A stretch of DNA of 7,671 nt from Candidatus Pacearchaeota archaeon (GTDB lineage Archaea; Nanobdellota; Nanobdellia; Pacearchaeales; GW2011-AR1), in the NCBI GenBank assembly GCA_017609695.1, contig JAFCDM010000040.1, positions 1-7,671 of the forward strand. The letters run 5' to 3'. The notes beneath the pieces were generated by a model. That model made no database searches. It worked only from the letters and a program-made list of their open reading frames with translations, and was not told the DNA's origin. Position 1 is the stretch's first letter. Every line of letters begins with the position of its first letter. Shown here piece by piece: positions 1 to 5,058 of this stretch. The translations under genes and the position numbers were made by a program.

Positions 1-406
1 TATAAGTTTTATTTATGCCAAAAATAGGCAAATCACTAATTTCAGTATAGTTACAAGCTAAACTTTCAGTTTTATTAAAACCAAACAAAACACTTCTTAA
101 ATCAACATCTTCCCCAAAACTCCAATTTAGATTAATATCAATAGTGGTATTATCCTCAGAGATATTATAATCCAAAACATCAAATATAACTCCTTCTTCC
201 TCAAAATCCCATTTCAAAGTTCCTAATTCACCTTTTAAATCTTCTTTTGGAAAATAAGATACTTTTCCTAAAATAAATAAAACAACCCAACTTAAAATCA
301 AAACAATCAAAACAATCAAAAAAATAATTAATAATTGATATTGAACAGTTTTTTTTATTTTTTTATTAAAAATTACTTTCTTTTTAACACTACTCTTTTT
401 TTTCAT
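1..406 (-). CDS. Membrane-anchored surface protein, N-terminal part (runs off the left edge)
   Basis: The reading frame is open from the ATG at 406 to base 1 (135 codons) with no stop, so the C-terminus lies outside the window. The first 20 residues are very basic (MKKKSSVKKK at the start). A single hydrophobic helix follows at about residues 25-47, which is a signal anchor with the N-terminus inside. The rest should be outside the cell. It is hydrophilic, has one Cys (118), and carries six N-X-S/T sequons (N81, N86, N94, N111, N119, N132), compatible with archaeal N-glycosylation. A TATA-like element at 426-435 sits about 25 bases upstream, so the start is well supported. It is divergent from the winged-helix gene at 485. 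I do not recognise the extracellular domain, and its function is unknown. Confidence 0.8.
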   Translation of the reverse strand, partial: MKKKSSVKKKVIFNKKIKKTVQYQLLIIFLIVLIVLILSWVVLFILGKVSYFPKEDLKGELGTLKWDFEEEGVIFDVLDYNISEDNTTIDINLNWSFGEDVDLRSVLFGFNKTESLACNYTEISDLPIFGINKTY

Positions 407-425
407 TAAACAATAAATATCATCA

Positions 426-435
426 ACTTTAAAAA
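426..435 (-). promoter_or_regulatory. TATA box of the surface-protein gene
   Basis: On the minus strand this reads TTTTTAAAGT, centred about 25 bases before the ATG at 406. That suggests transcription starts at or next to the start codon. Confidence 0.5.
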
Positions 436-447
436 CTTATTTAGTGT

Positions 448-455
448 TTTATAAT
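448..455 (+). promoter_or_regulatory. Probable TATA box of the 485 winged-helix gene
   Basis: TTTATAAT is centred about 33 bases before the ATG at 485, which would leave a short leader. The surrounding DNA is so AT-rich that the exact element is uncertain. Confidence 0.4.
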
Positions 456-484
456 AAGAATAAATTTTTATTTAATCCTATAAA

Positions 485-751
485 ATGAAACTTAGTCAAA
501 CAAAAAAAGAGAAGATTCTAGAACAGATTTTACTATTTCTTTATAACACATTTCCCAACCAACCATTTACAGCAGAAATAGCAAGAGAAATAGCAAGAGA
601 TGAAGAATATATAAAAAAATTACTTTTTGAATTAAATGAAAAAGGATTGGTTGTTAGAATCAGAAAAAATAAAAAAGGGCAAATCTTTACAAGAAGATTA
701 AGATGGAGACTCAGTAATAAAGCTTATGAGGCATATAAAGACCACCAATAA
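485..751 (+). CDS. Small winged-helix DNA-binding protein
   Basis: This is an 88-residue protein made almost entirely of one winged helix-turn-helix. Helix 1 is at about residues 6-22, and the helix-turn-helix at about 28-53 (FTAEIAREIARDEEYIKKLL, then LNEKGLV). The wing follows at about 55-75 and is very basic (VRIRKNKKGQ, then RRLRWRL). No ligand or oligomerisation domain is visible, so it is probably a local transcription factor or DNA-architecture protein. Similar one-domain proteins are, from memory, common in Woesearchaeota/Pacearchaeota. It lies 59 bases before the coiled-coil gene at 811, which has its own TATA box, so the two are neighbours and not clearly one operon. The ATG follows a TATA-like element and there is no better upstream start. 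The target is unknown. Confidence 0.85.
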   Translation: MKLSQTKKEKILEQILLFLYNTFPNQPFTAEIAREIARDEEYIKKLLFELNEKGLVVRIRKNKKGQIFTRRLRWRLSNKAYEAYKDHQ

Positions 752-781
752 TTTTAAAACATATTTTCTTTAATCTAAATC

Positions 782-789
782 TTTAAATA
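782..789 (+). promoter_or_regulatory. TATA box of the 811 coiled-coil gene
   Basis: TTTAAATA is centred 25-26 bases before the ATG at 811. This is the ideal spacing for a leaderless archaeal mRNA and fixes 811 as the start of the split gene. Confidence 0.65.
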
Positions 790-810
790 AATTCTTATTA
801 TAATTTTAAA

Positions 811-1420
<610 letters not shown>

Positions 1421-1502
1421 ACAACTAAATTAGAGCATCTCAGGACAAAGATTACTTCAAAACCTTTATTTTTCAAAAAGCTTCTCATATTTTAATAGTT
1501 AT

Positions 1503-1514
1503 TCGTTATAACGA
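1503..1514. repeat. Perfect 12-base palindrome TCGTTATAACGA
   Basis: This CG-containing palindrome stands out in AT-rich intergenic DNA and has the form of a dimeric protein's binding site. Its TCGTTA core resembles part of the 17-base repeat at 2159 and 2409. Confidence 0.6.
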
Positions 1515-1655
1515 TTTTAATACAATCCTAATTAGATTTAATCTCTTCCAAAACCCTATCTTTAAGGAGATTAACTCTTAAAAAAGCTAAATTTAAGGGG
1601 TTTAGGCTTTAATACACAAACTCTCACATTAAAAACTTTAAATCTCTTATTTTTA

Positions 1656-1780
1656 ACTCACTTTTCCATATATCATACTTAAACAATAAAAAACTATGCT
1701 TTTCACTCACTTTTCCATTAAACTTTCCCTTAGGAAGCTAGTTAGCATAAAAATCCTAAAACATATAACTCTCACTTTTC
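1656..1780. repeat. CTCACTTTTC repeat, three copies
   Basis: ACTCACTTTTCCAT occurs exactly at 1656-1669 and 1705-1718. The core CTCACTTTTC recurs at 1771-1780. The start-to-start distances are about 49 and 64 bases. No function can be assigned. Confidence 0.6.
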
Positions 1781-1788
1781 AAGTTTTT

Positions 1789-2352
1789 TCACTCTTTTTT
1801 ATGTTTTACTTTATCAGGTATAAACACCCTTTTCTTATTATTTTCTGAAACTACTTCTTCTATTAGACTCCCATTTTTCTGTTTTATACTATTAATCTGC
1901 CCCCTAATTGTTGCTTTTCTTTTACCTAACATAGCTGCGAGATCCTCATAACTCAATTTCATATCAGAGTTCAATAAAACAAAAATAATTGCCCTCTCAG
2001 TTGTTGATAAATTGTCCAAAAATACTGTTTGAACACCTGTTTGAACACTGTTTAAAACACCCTTAAACAGTGTTTGTTTATTAAACAGTGTTTGTCGCTG
2101 TTTAAACACCGGCCTTTCACCAACAATTGAGAGTATGTTTTTAACATTTTCAAGCTCGTCTTTTATCGTCGTTAACTCCTCATTTAAAACAAAAATTTGA
2201 TCTTTTAATTCAGAATTCTCTTTATCAAGGTGTTTAATCCAAACACCAACATCATGAATATCCTTCTTTGCACTGTTGAAGCCTGTTTGAACAGCCTGTT
2301 CAAATTGATTAAATTCCTCTTTTTCAACTTTTCTACTAAAAAACCAACCCAT
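1789..2352 (-). CDS. Coiled-coil/winged-helix protein with repeat-packed linker
   Basis: This 187-residue protein has three parts. Residues about 1-75 are helical and predicted coiled coil (the heptad-like stretch includes HLDKENSELKDQIFVLNEEL). Residues about 80-112 are a Gln/Thr/Phe-rich linker with repeated QTLF, VQTG and VQTV units. Residues about 113-180 form a winged helix (LSTTERAIIFVLLNSD, then LSYEDLAAMLGKRKATIRGQ) with a basic tail. The order matches the split gene at 811-1420, but the linker DNA repeats are a different word. It probably oligomerises through the coiled coil and binds DNA. Motif copies both inside the gene and upstream suggest autoregulation or assembly on a repeat array; that is inference. 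The start is fixed by a TATA box at 2373-2382, and the stop is TGA at 1789-1791. It converges on the 811 gene. No specific family name is recognised. Confidence 0.88.
   Translation of the reverse strand: MGWFFSRKVEKEEFNQFEQAVQTGFNSAKKDIHDVGVWIKHLDKENSELKDQIFVLNEELTTIKDELENVKNILSIVGERPVFKQRQTLFNKQTLFKGVLNSVQTGVQTVFLDNLSTTERAIIFVLLNSDMKLSYEDLAAMLGKRKATIRGQINSIKQKNGSLIEEVVSENNKKRVFIPDKVKHKKE
2025..2110. repeat. CTGTTT(A/G)AACA-type motif cluster inside the coding region
   Basis: On the plus strand CTGTTT occurs at 2025, 2037, 2048 and 2098, mostly continuing as (A/G)AACACC. Its reverse complement AAACAG occurs within TTAAACAGTGTTTGT, repeated exactly at 2063-2077 and 2081-2095. TGTTTAAACA at 2099-2108 is a perfect palindrome. 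The CTGTTT copies fall in all three codon phases, so the DNA word is kept independently of the peptide. Confidence 0.85.
2159..2175. repeat. 17-base repeat TCTTTTATCGTCGTTAA, copy in the coding region
   Basis: This is identical to 2409-2425, which lies 57-73 bases upstream of the gene's start codon. Here it encodes Leu-Thr-Thr-Ile-Lys on the minus strand. An exact 17-base match 250 bases apart, containing two CG steps, is unlikely by chance. Confidence 0.75.
2283..2301. repeat. Additional CTGTTTGAACAG palindrome near the 5' end of the gene
   Basis: CTGTTTGAACAG (2283-2294; arms CTGTT and AACAG) is followed by CTGTTCAA from 2296. Both lie within the N-terminal coiled-coil codons and belong to the same motif family as the linker cluster. 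Confidence 0.65.
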
Positions 2353-2372
2353 ATATATTTTAAAAAAACAGG

Positions 2373-2382
2373 ATTTATAAAG
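2373..2382 (-). promoter_or_regulatory. TATA box of the 1789-2352 gene
   Basis: On the minus strand this reads CTTTATAAAT, centred 25-26 bases before the ATG at 2352. A purine-rich stretch just upstream (ACAAAG) could act as a BRE. Confidence 0.7.
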
Positions 2383-2408
2383 CTTTGTACTAACTAAGCG
2401 GTCAAATC

Positions 2409-2425
2409 TCTTTTATCGTCGTTAA
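2409..2425. repeat. 17-base repeat TCTTTTATCGTCGTTAA, upstream copy
   Basis: This is an exact copy of 2159-2175. It sits about 27 bases upstream of the TATA box of the minus-strand gene, a suitable place for an operator or activator site. Confidence 0.75.
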
Positions 2426-2516
2426 AATCATATAAATTAAGTCATAAAAACAACAAAAAAACATAAAAAAATCAGAGAATTTAATAAAAAAACAAAAAAT
2501 TTAAGATCCAAAAAAA

Positions 2517-2560
2517 TAAAAAACCTGTTTAAAATCATAAAAAACCTGTTTAAACACCCC
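2517..2560. repeat. Two upstream copies of the CCTGTTTAAA motif
   Basis: TAAAAAACCTGTTTAAA occurs exactly at 2517-2533 and 2538-2554, 21 bases (two helical turns) apart. The second continues as CACCCC, matching the CTGTTTAAACACC word inside the gene at 2098-2110. These non-coding copies link upstream DNA to the intragenic cluster. Confidence 0.8.
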
Positions 2561-2632
2561 TCAAACACCTTAAAAATCCTTTAAAAACCACTAAAAACAG
2601 CAAAAAAAAATATCCAAAATTTCACCCCCGTT

Positions 2633-2738
2633 CTTAAGCAAAAAACGCTTAAGGATTTCACTACATAACTAAGCAAAAAACGCTTAAGAATTAAGCAAAA
2701 AACGCTTAAGAAACCCCCTTAACGCGTTTTTTGTTAAG
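2633..2738. repeat. Iteron array: three direct and one inverted 20-21-base unit
   Basis: Each unit is an inverted repeat, with arms CTTAAGC and GCTTAAG around the spacer AAAAAAC. Copies are at 2633-2653 (perfect arms), 2669-2688 (one base missing in the left arm) and 2690-2710 (first base changed). A diverged copy at 2718-2738 on the other strand keeps the AAAAAACGC core. The asymmetric A-rich spacer gives each unit a direction. This is the form of iterons bound by a replication initiator or partition protein. No intervening unique spacers of CRISPR type exist. Confidence 0.85.
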
Positions 2739-2771
2739 AAATTGAATTTTAATAAAAAACAAAATAATAAG

Positions 2772-2781
2772 CTTTAAATAC
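2772..2781 (+). promoter_or_regulatory. Likely TATA box upstream of the 2843 gene
   Basis: CTTTAAATAC is the best TATA match upstream, but it would give a leader of about 40 bases. TTTATAAG at 2825-2832 is nearer, yet only about 15 bases from the ATG, too close for a transcript that includes it. Confidence 0.4.
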
Positions 2782-2842
2782 AAAAAAAACAAAGATATTT
2801 TAATTAAAAAAGAAGATCAGAAAATTTATAAGAGATTAAAGA

Positions 2843-3163
2843 ATGGCCTTAGAGATTCAAAAAATTTTGAGTAAGGGCCTATTAGCAGGACTAGTAGTCA
2901 GTGCATTATCATTTTTTGTAAAGATAATACCATGTACTACTTCCCCAGTTATTGCTGAGCCTAAATATAATTGGGGTTTTTGCAAGCTTCAAAATCCTTT
3001 TAAGGAACAGCTTGTAGGAATCAGCCAAAAATTTTATAGCTCATTCACAGACCCTATGGCAGGATTAATTATCCAATTTATCATAGCTTTTGCTATATTC
3101 ACCATAATCTTTACGTTTTTCCATAAAAGAAAAAAGAGAAAAATCTTAGATTTAACAAAATAA
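2843..3163 (+). CDS. Small two-TM membrane protein with Cys pair in the outer loop
   Basis: This is a 106-residue protein with two membrane helices, at about 12-29 (LLAGLVVSALSFFVKII) and about 73-93 (MAGLIIQFIIAFAIFTIIF). The tail after helix 2 is strongly basic (HKRKKRK), so both ends should be cytoplasmic and the loop at 30-72 outside. The loop holds the only two cysteines (C31, C47), which could form a disulfide. It starts about 105 bases after the iteron array, reading away from it. The spacing between TATA box and ATG is unusual, so either the leader is about 40 bases or the true start differs. I do not recognise the family, and its function is unknown. Confidence 0.75.
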   Translation: MALEIQKILSKGLLAGLVVSALSFFVKIIPCTTSPVIAEPKYNWGFCKLQNPFKEQLVGISQKFYSSFTDPMAGLIIQFIIAFAIFTIIFTFFHKRKKRKILDLTK

Positions 3164-3254
3164 TCAAATAAAACAAAAACATCCAAACATAATCAAATAT
3201 CTCAAAACCTAAACAACCAAAAATAAATAAAAGTGAGACTTAAAACACATTAAA

Positions 3255-3419
3255 ATGAAACACAAACATCCCCCAGAACATGCATTAGTCCTTGCAGGAC
3301 TATTAATAGGTATTGGTTACGGGCTTTATGTAGATAAAACAGCCACTTGGACTTTAATTGGTCTAGGAATAGGGATTGTTGCATCAGTGATAGTGGGAAT
3401 CATCAGGAAAAACAAATAA
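3255..3419 (+). CDS. 54-residue two-TM small membrane protein
   Basis: The product is short but looks real. A His-rich N-terminus (MKHKHPPEHA) is followed by two Gly-rich hydrophobic helices at about 11-25 and 32-50, separated by the short loop YVDKTATWT, and a basic end (RKNK). The Gly spacing (GLLIGIGYG, GLGIGIV) is typical of tightly packed two-helix hairpins. A weak TATA-like AAATAAATAAAAG lies about 27 bases before the ATG. It follows the 2-TM protein gene by 91 bases on the same strand, and the two may work at the same membrane. The family is not recognised. Confidence 0.75.
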   Translation: MKHKHPPEHALVLAGLLIGIGYGLYVDKTATWTLIGLGIGIVASVIVGIIRKNK

Positions 3420-3497
3420 AAAAAGCTTTTCTAAGGGAAAAAGAGGTGATTTTAGAGGTCTCTGTGTGATTTAGTATATTCTTTCTAAGATATAAAT

Positions 3498-3507
3498 GTT
3501 TAAAAAC
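3498..3507 (+). promoter_or_regulatory. TATA box of the 3528 gene
   Basis: GTTTAAAAAC is centred about 26 bases before the ATG at 3528, which indicates a leaderless transcript separate from the gene upstream. Confidence 0.5.
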
Positions 3508-3527
3508 CAAAACCTTTAATTAAAAAT

Positions 3528-3710
3528 ATGGCAGAATATGAAATTAAAAAAATAAAATGTCCACACTTACTGGATCCACTCTCTAAGGTCCCTACATTTC
3601 CAGAAATTTTTGTATGCTTTGACCAGAAGGGTAACCCAACAGGGATAATGTGTGATGATTTTAAAGAAAATAATGAGCTTCCATGTAGGGGTACGCACCA
3701 ATGTTTATGA
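3528..3710 (+). CDS. 60-residue Cys-rich small protein
   Basis: The protein has five cysteines (C11, C30, C42, C53, C59) and no membrane helix. The central part, VPTFPEIFVCFDQKGNPTGI, reads like a small beta-hairpin, and Cys-Pro-His at 11-13 and His at 57 could help bind a metal. The spacing does not match a standard CxxC zinc ribbon or a ferredoxin, so metal or redox function is only a possibility. A TATA box 26 bases upstream supports the start. Function is unknown. Confidence 0.7.
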   Translation: MAEYEIKKIKCPHLLDPLSKVPTFPEIFVCFDQKGNPTGIMCDDFKENNELPCRGTHQCL

Positions 3711-3789
3711 GAAATGGAAAAAAATTTAGGGAAAAATCAACCTAAATAAGCCTTAATTCTCCTCAAAACACCTAAAAACCACTTTTATG

Positions 3790-3850
3790 TGTAAAAACTT
3801 CGCACAAGGAACATTAGCAGTAGTTCGCATTTTTTTGTGTACGAACGGGA
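3790..3850. other. Possible structured element with TTCGCA repeats
   Basis: TTCGCA occurs at 3799-3804 and 3824-3829. The segment TTCGCACAA (3799-3807) can pair with TTGTGTACGAA (about 3835-3845) if two bases bulge out. A run of T (3830-3836) lies inside. It may be a small RNA, a terminator or a protein site. The intergenic block 3711-3871 holds nothing else clear. Confidence 0.25.
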
Positions 3851-3871
3851 TTTTTTAGAAATTTAATCTTT

Positions 3872-4051
3872 TTAAGGCAGATATTTATACATCCCAAATC
3901 TAACCATCTCTCCTATTGCAGCATAAACATATAACCCAGAATTAACCAAAAAAGGATTTTTGTTATCCTCTAATGAATGAGACATAGCCCTACAAAAAGA
4001 AGTAGGAATAAAAACAAAATCTAAAATTTTTAAAAGTGTTTTTGTAACCAT
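3872..4051 (-). CDS. 59-residue small protein of unknown function
   Basis: The frame from the ATG at 4051 to the TAA at 3872-3874 reads as an amphipathic protein. It begins MVTKTLLKILDFVFIPTSFC, continues RAMSHSLEDNKNPFLVNSGL, and ends with a more hydrophobic helix (YVYAAIGEMVRFGMYKYL). A TATA box (TTATAAAAAG on the minus strand, 4072-4081) is centred 26 bases upstream, which argues that the ORF is real. Two moderately hydrophobic helices suggest membrane association. I recall similar short proteins in DPANN genomes but no assigned role. Confidence 0.7.
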   Translation of the reverse strand: MVTKTLLKILDFVFIPTSFCRAMSHSLEDNKNPFLVNSGLYVYAAIGEMVRFGMYKYLP

Positions 4052-4071
4052 TTTTTATTGAACCCCCCAAT

Positions 4072-4081
4072 CTTTTTATAA
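4072..4081 (-). promoter_or_regulatory. TATA box of the 59-residue gene
   Basis: On the minus strand this reads TTATAAAAAG, centred 26 bases before the ATG at 4051. A run of six C (4063-4068 on the plus strand) lies between it and the start. Confidence 0.55.
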
Positions 4082-4145
4082 TTATGTATACCGAAATCAA
4101 AAACCAAAAAATATACTAATTAAATTTAATGCAGGAAGTTTTAAG

Positions 4146-4194
4146 CATTGATAAAAAGTTTTAGAATATGTAGTGTAGTGACTAAATATCAATG
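4146..4194. other. Imperfect stem-loop between two minus-strand genes
   Basis: CATTGATA (4146-4153) and TATCAATG (4187-4194) are perfect inverted arms. Inside them TTTAG (4160-4164) pairs with CTAAA (4182-4186) after a six-base bulge. The loop contains two tandem TAGTG words. It lies just after the AbrB-type gene ends, so it may be that gene's terminator, or an RNA or protein site. Confidence 0.35.
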
Positions 4195-4236
4195 ATTTTT
4201 AGAATTTAGATGGATTGTAGTGGGTAATATTGGTTT

Positions 4237-4407
4237 TTAATTTTCAGTTTTCTTTTTAATTTTTATAGTTTTTCCTTCAACTTTAATATCTAAATCCTCT
4301 CCCTCTTTAAATCCCGCTTGTTTTATTATTTTTGGGGGGATATTAACCATAAACTTAAAATAATCTTTATCCCTATGTTTCCTTAAAAACCTTTTTTGTA
4401 ATTTCAT
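4237..4407 (-). CDS. AbrB/SpoVT-type swapped-hairpin DNA-binding protein
   Basis: This is a 56-residue protein matching the AbrB/MazE-like swapped-hairpin fold in length and pattern: a basic N-terminus (MKLQKRFLRKHRDKD), then strand FKFMVNIPPKIIKQAGFKEG, then EDLDIKVEGKTIKIKKK. The IPPKIIKQAGFKEGEDLDI segment is the family's hallmark (I-P, hydrophobic helix, Gly, G-(E/D)-x-(L/V)). Such proteins form dimers in which two chains make one beta-barrel that binds DNA. They act as antitoxins or regulators. No toxin gene of MazF or PIN type adjoins it, so a solitary regulator is likelier. It is transcribed divergently from the HNH gene at 4484 over a region with paired GAGGCACC sites, which it may bind. 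A TATA box 25-26 bases upstream fixes the start. Confidence 0.85.
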   Translation of the reverse strand: MKLQKRFLRKHRDKDYFKFMVNIPPKIIKQAGFKEGEDLDIKVEGKTIKIKKKTEN

Positions 4408-4428
4408 AAAAGAATAAATGCAAGGAGG

Positions 4429-4436
4429 TTTATAAA
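4429..4436 (-). promoter_or_regulatory. TATA box of the AbrB-type gene
   Basis: TTTATAAA is symmetric and centred 25-26 bases before the ATG at 4407. The first GAGGCACC repeat lies immediately upstream of it. Confidence 0.65.
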
Positions 4437-4438
4437 TT

Positions 4439-4473
4439 TTGAGGCACCGAAAGATTTAAATAATTGAGGCACC
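4439..4473. promoter_or_regulatory. TTGAGGCACC direct repeat: operator over the divergent promoters
   Basis: TTGAGGCACC occurs exactly at 4439-4448 and 4464-4473, 25 bases apart. The two copies bracket the HNH gene's TATA box (TTTAAATA, 4455-4462), which itself is centred 25-26 bases before the ATG at 4484. The first copy also abuts the AbrB gene's TATA box. A protein bound to both copies would block the HNH promoter and could affect the other. The AbrB-type protein is the obvious candidate, by inference. Confidence 0.65.
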
Positions 4474-4483
4474 TAATAATAAG

Positions 4484-4933
4484 ATGGAAAAGTTTATTTG
4501 TCCTAATTGTGGGAAAGATACTTTAAAACATGCTAAAGGGTTATGTACCACCTGTTACAAAAAATTAGTTTGGAAACCCAAGAAACATAAATGTAAAAAA
4601 TGTGGCAGGACGCTCCCACACCATGCTAAAGGGTTATGTGGGGGGTGTTATAATGCTCTTTTTCATTTGGATTATAATAAAAACCGAAATTATGAGAAAT
4701 ATCATAATATTAAATCAGAATTGTATAGAGAAATAACTCAAAAATGCCTAATTTGTGGGTTTAGCAAGGTAGTGGAATTACATCATTTAGATAATAATCA
4801 TAAAAATAGTTTAAAAGAGAATTTTATTGGACTTTGTCCAAATCATCACAAAATGATTCATATCCAAAAGTTTAGAGAAGAGGTTTTAGAAGAAATAAAC
4901 AAAATACTAAAAACACAAAAAGAATTCAGTTAA
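4484..4933 (+). CDS. HNH nuclease-like protein with two duplicated zinc fingers
   Basis: This protein of 149 residues has three metal-binding modules. Two tandem fingers share the pattern CxxCG, then HAKGLC, then xxCY: C6/C9 with C21/C24, and C37/C40 with C52/C55. The HNH domain follows at about 87-126, with C88/C91, H100-H101, N113 and CPNHH at 118-122, ending MIH. These fit the catalytic His-Asn-His set and a structural zinc site where His121 may replace a Cys. Such proteins cleave DNA, either as free-standing homing or mobile endonucleases or as defence nucleases. The fingers would help bind DNA. No intron, methylase or transposase is adjacent. The promoter is flanked by a paired operator, so expression looks tightly held. 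The catalytic residues appear intact, but the substrate is unknown. Confidence 0.85.
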   Translation: MEKFICPNCGKDTLKHAKGLCTTCYKKLVWKPKKHKCKKCGRTLPHHAKGLCGGCYNALFHLDYNKNRNYEKYHNIKSELYREITQKCLICGFSKVVELHHLDNNHKNSLKENFIGLCPNHHKMIHIQKFREEVLEEINKILKTQKEFS

Positions 4934-4974
4934 GACCTAAATGTTGCATAACTTTCAAAACCCTTATCCCATAC

Positions 4975-5016
4975 CTTTAAATACCTCTTAAAACTCTTTT
5001 TTCTACCTATAAAACT
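4975..5016 (+). promoter_or_regulatory. Candidate promoters of the CxxC protein gene
   Basis: Two TATA matches precede the ATG at 5059: CTTTAAATACC (4975-4985) and CTATAAAACT (about 5007-5016). The second would place the transcript start near 5037, giving a leader of about 22 bases that holds GGAGG (5038-5042). That GGAGG is about 16 bases from the ATG, too far for normal use. Confidence 0.4.
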
Positions 5017-5058
5017 AGGATAGAAGAATAGTAGAATGGAGGAAAAGTAGAATAGAAT

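Larger units (their letters stand above)
1421..1788. other. Convergent non-coding region with short repeats and a palindrome
   Basis: No convincing gene is seen in these 368 bases between two converging genes of the same architecture. It holds a perfect 12-base palindrome (1503-1514) and a 14-base direct repeat at 1656-1669 and 1705-1718, with a 10-base core copy at 1771-1780. It also has a small inverted repeat GCTA-GT-TAGC (1737-1746). T-rich stretches near 1465-1475 could end the plus-strand transcript, but no strong hairpin precedes them. Confidence 0.6.
2353..2842. other. 490-base non-coding region with iterons, A-tracts and operator-like repeats
   Basis: No gene is seen. Going rightward it holds the TATA box of the minus gene (2373-2382) and the 17-base repeat (2409-2425). 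Then comes a G-poor stretch with A-tracts starting near 2446, 2455, 2465, 2486, 2494, 2510, 2518 and 2539. Next are two TAAAAAACCTGTTTAAA copies, four iterons (2633-2738) and the promoter of the 2843 gene. Strand bias is marked: at about 2430-2630 G is rare and C several times more frequent. It resembles a replication origin, partition site or large regulatory region; which one cannot be told from sequence alone. Confidence 0.7.

Noticed and set aside
1696..1857. Plus-strand ORF of about 53 codons
   Set aside because: It overlaps the end of the well-supported minus-strand gene, has a low-complexity Phe/Leu/Ile composition and no promoter of its own.
2633..2738. CRISPR array made of the palindromic units
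   Set aside because: Units are only 20-21 bases, gaps are 1-15 bases and one unit is inverted; iterons fit better.
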